DNA of 6,101 nucleotides, taken from contig JALGWA010000094.1 in the NCBI GenBank assembly GCA_025774425.1, positions 1-6,101 on the forward strand. The letters are read 5' to 3'. Every line of letters starts with the position of its first letter. Position 1 is the stretch's first letter. Below the pieces are notes generated by a model. The model ran no database searches and was not told the DNA's origin. It saw nothing but the letters and a program-made list of their open reading frames with translations. Below are positions 6,076 through 6,101 of this stretch, piece after piece. Both the position numbers and the translations under genes were made by a program. The DNA is from a bacterium. Its GTDB lineage: Bacteria > Arandabacterota > Arandabacteria > Arandabacterales > JALGWA01.

Positions 6076-6097
6076 GATTTCAGCAGCTGCTGAAATC
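6076..6097. repeat. Perfect 22-bp palindrome near the window end
   Basis: GATTTCAGCAG (6076-6086) is followed directly by its exact reverse complement CTGCTGAAATC (6087-6097). It sits in an AT-richer stretch, about 33 bases after a TATAGT element. A continuous dyad with no spacer is typical of a binding site for a dimeric regulator, but a hairpin in RNA is equally possible. No T-run follows within the four bases left in the window. Confidence 0.9.
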
Positions 6098-6101
6098 AAG
6101 A

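Overview
The window is about 6.1 kb of GC-rich bacterial DNA, very probably from an uncultured lineage with a Gram-negative-type envelope. The evidence is a signal-peptidase-II lipobox in the first gene, clear Shine-Dalgarno sites, a consensus sigma-70-type promoter, and a gene set made almost wholly of uncharacterised membrane proteins. No rRNA, tRNA, transposase or phage gene is visible, so the phylum cannot be named. From memory, the DUF6754-type operon occurs in metagenome-derived candidate phyla and in Chloroflexi.

Layout: (1) 2-586 (+) is the 3' part of a lipoprotein gene that runs in from outside the window. It is followed by a rho-independent hairpin at 605-634. (2) 633-2141 (-) is a convergent gene for a 502-residue multi-spanning membrane protein of no family I recognise. 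Its stop codon overlaps the T-tract of the hairpin. (3) 2142-2321 is a divergent control region. It holds a C8-A-C7 homopolymer tract, a tight hairpin, three GGGGTCAGA repeats and a strong promoter (TTGACA, 17-bp spacer, TAGGAT) that should start RNA almost exactly at the ATG of the next gene. (4) 2322-5657 (+) is a tight four-gene operon, called here A to D. A is a secreted or anchored FN3-like plus DUF6754 protein, B and D are small multi-spanning membrane proteins, and C is a membrane-anchored alpha/beta-looking protein. (5) 5658-6101 has no supportable gene and ends in an AT-richer stretch with a perfect 22-bp palindrome.

The four operon genes abut or overlap by one base and all encode membrane proteins, so they probably build one membrane complex. 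The order soluble-domain protein, membrane protein, soluble-domain protein, membrane protein, together with motif resemblances of A to C and of B to D, suggests a duplicated two-gene module. Positive-inside reasoning puts the soluble domain of A in the cytoplasm and that of C outside it. The biochemical function is unknown. This operon is the best candidate here for an undescribed system.
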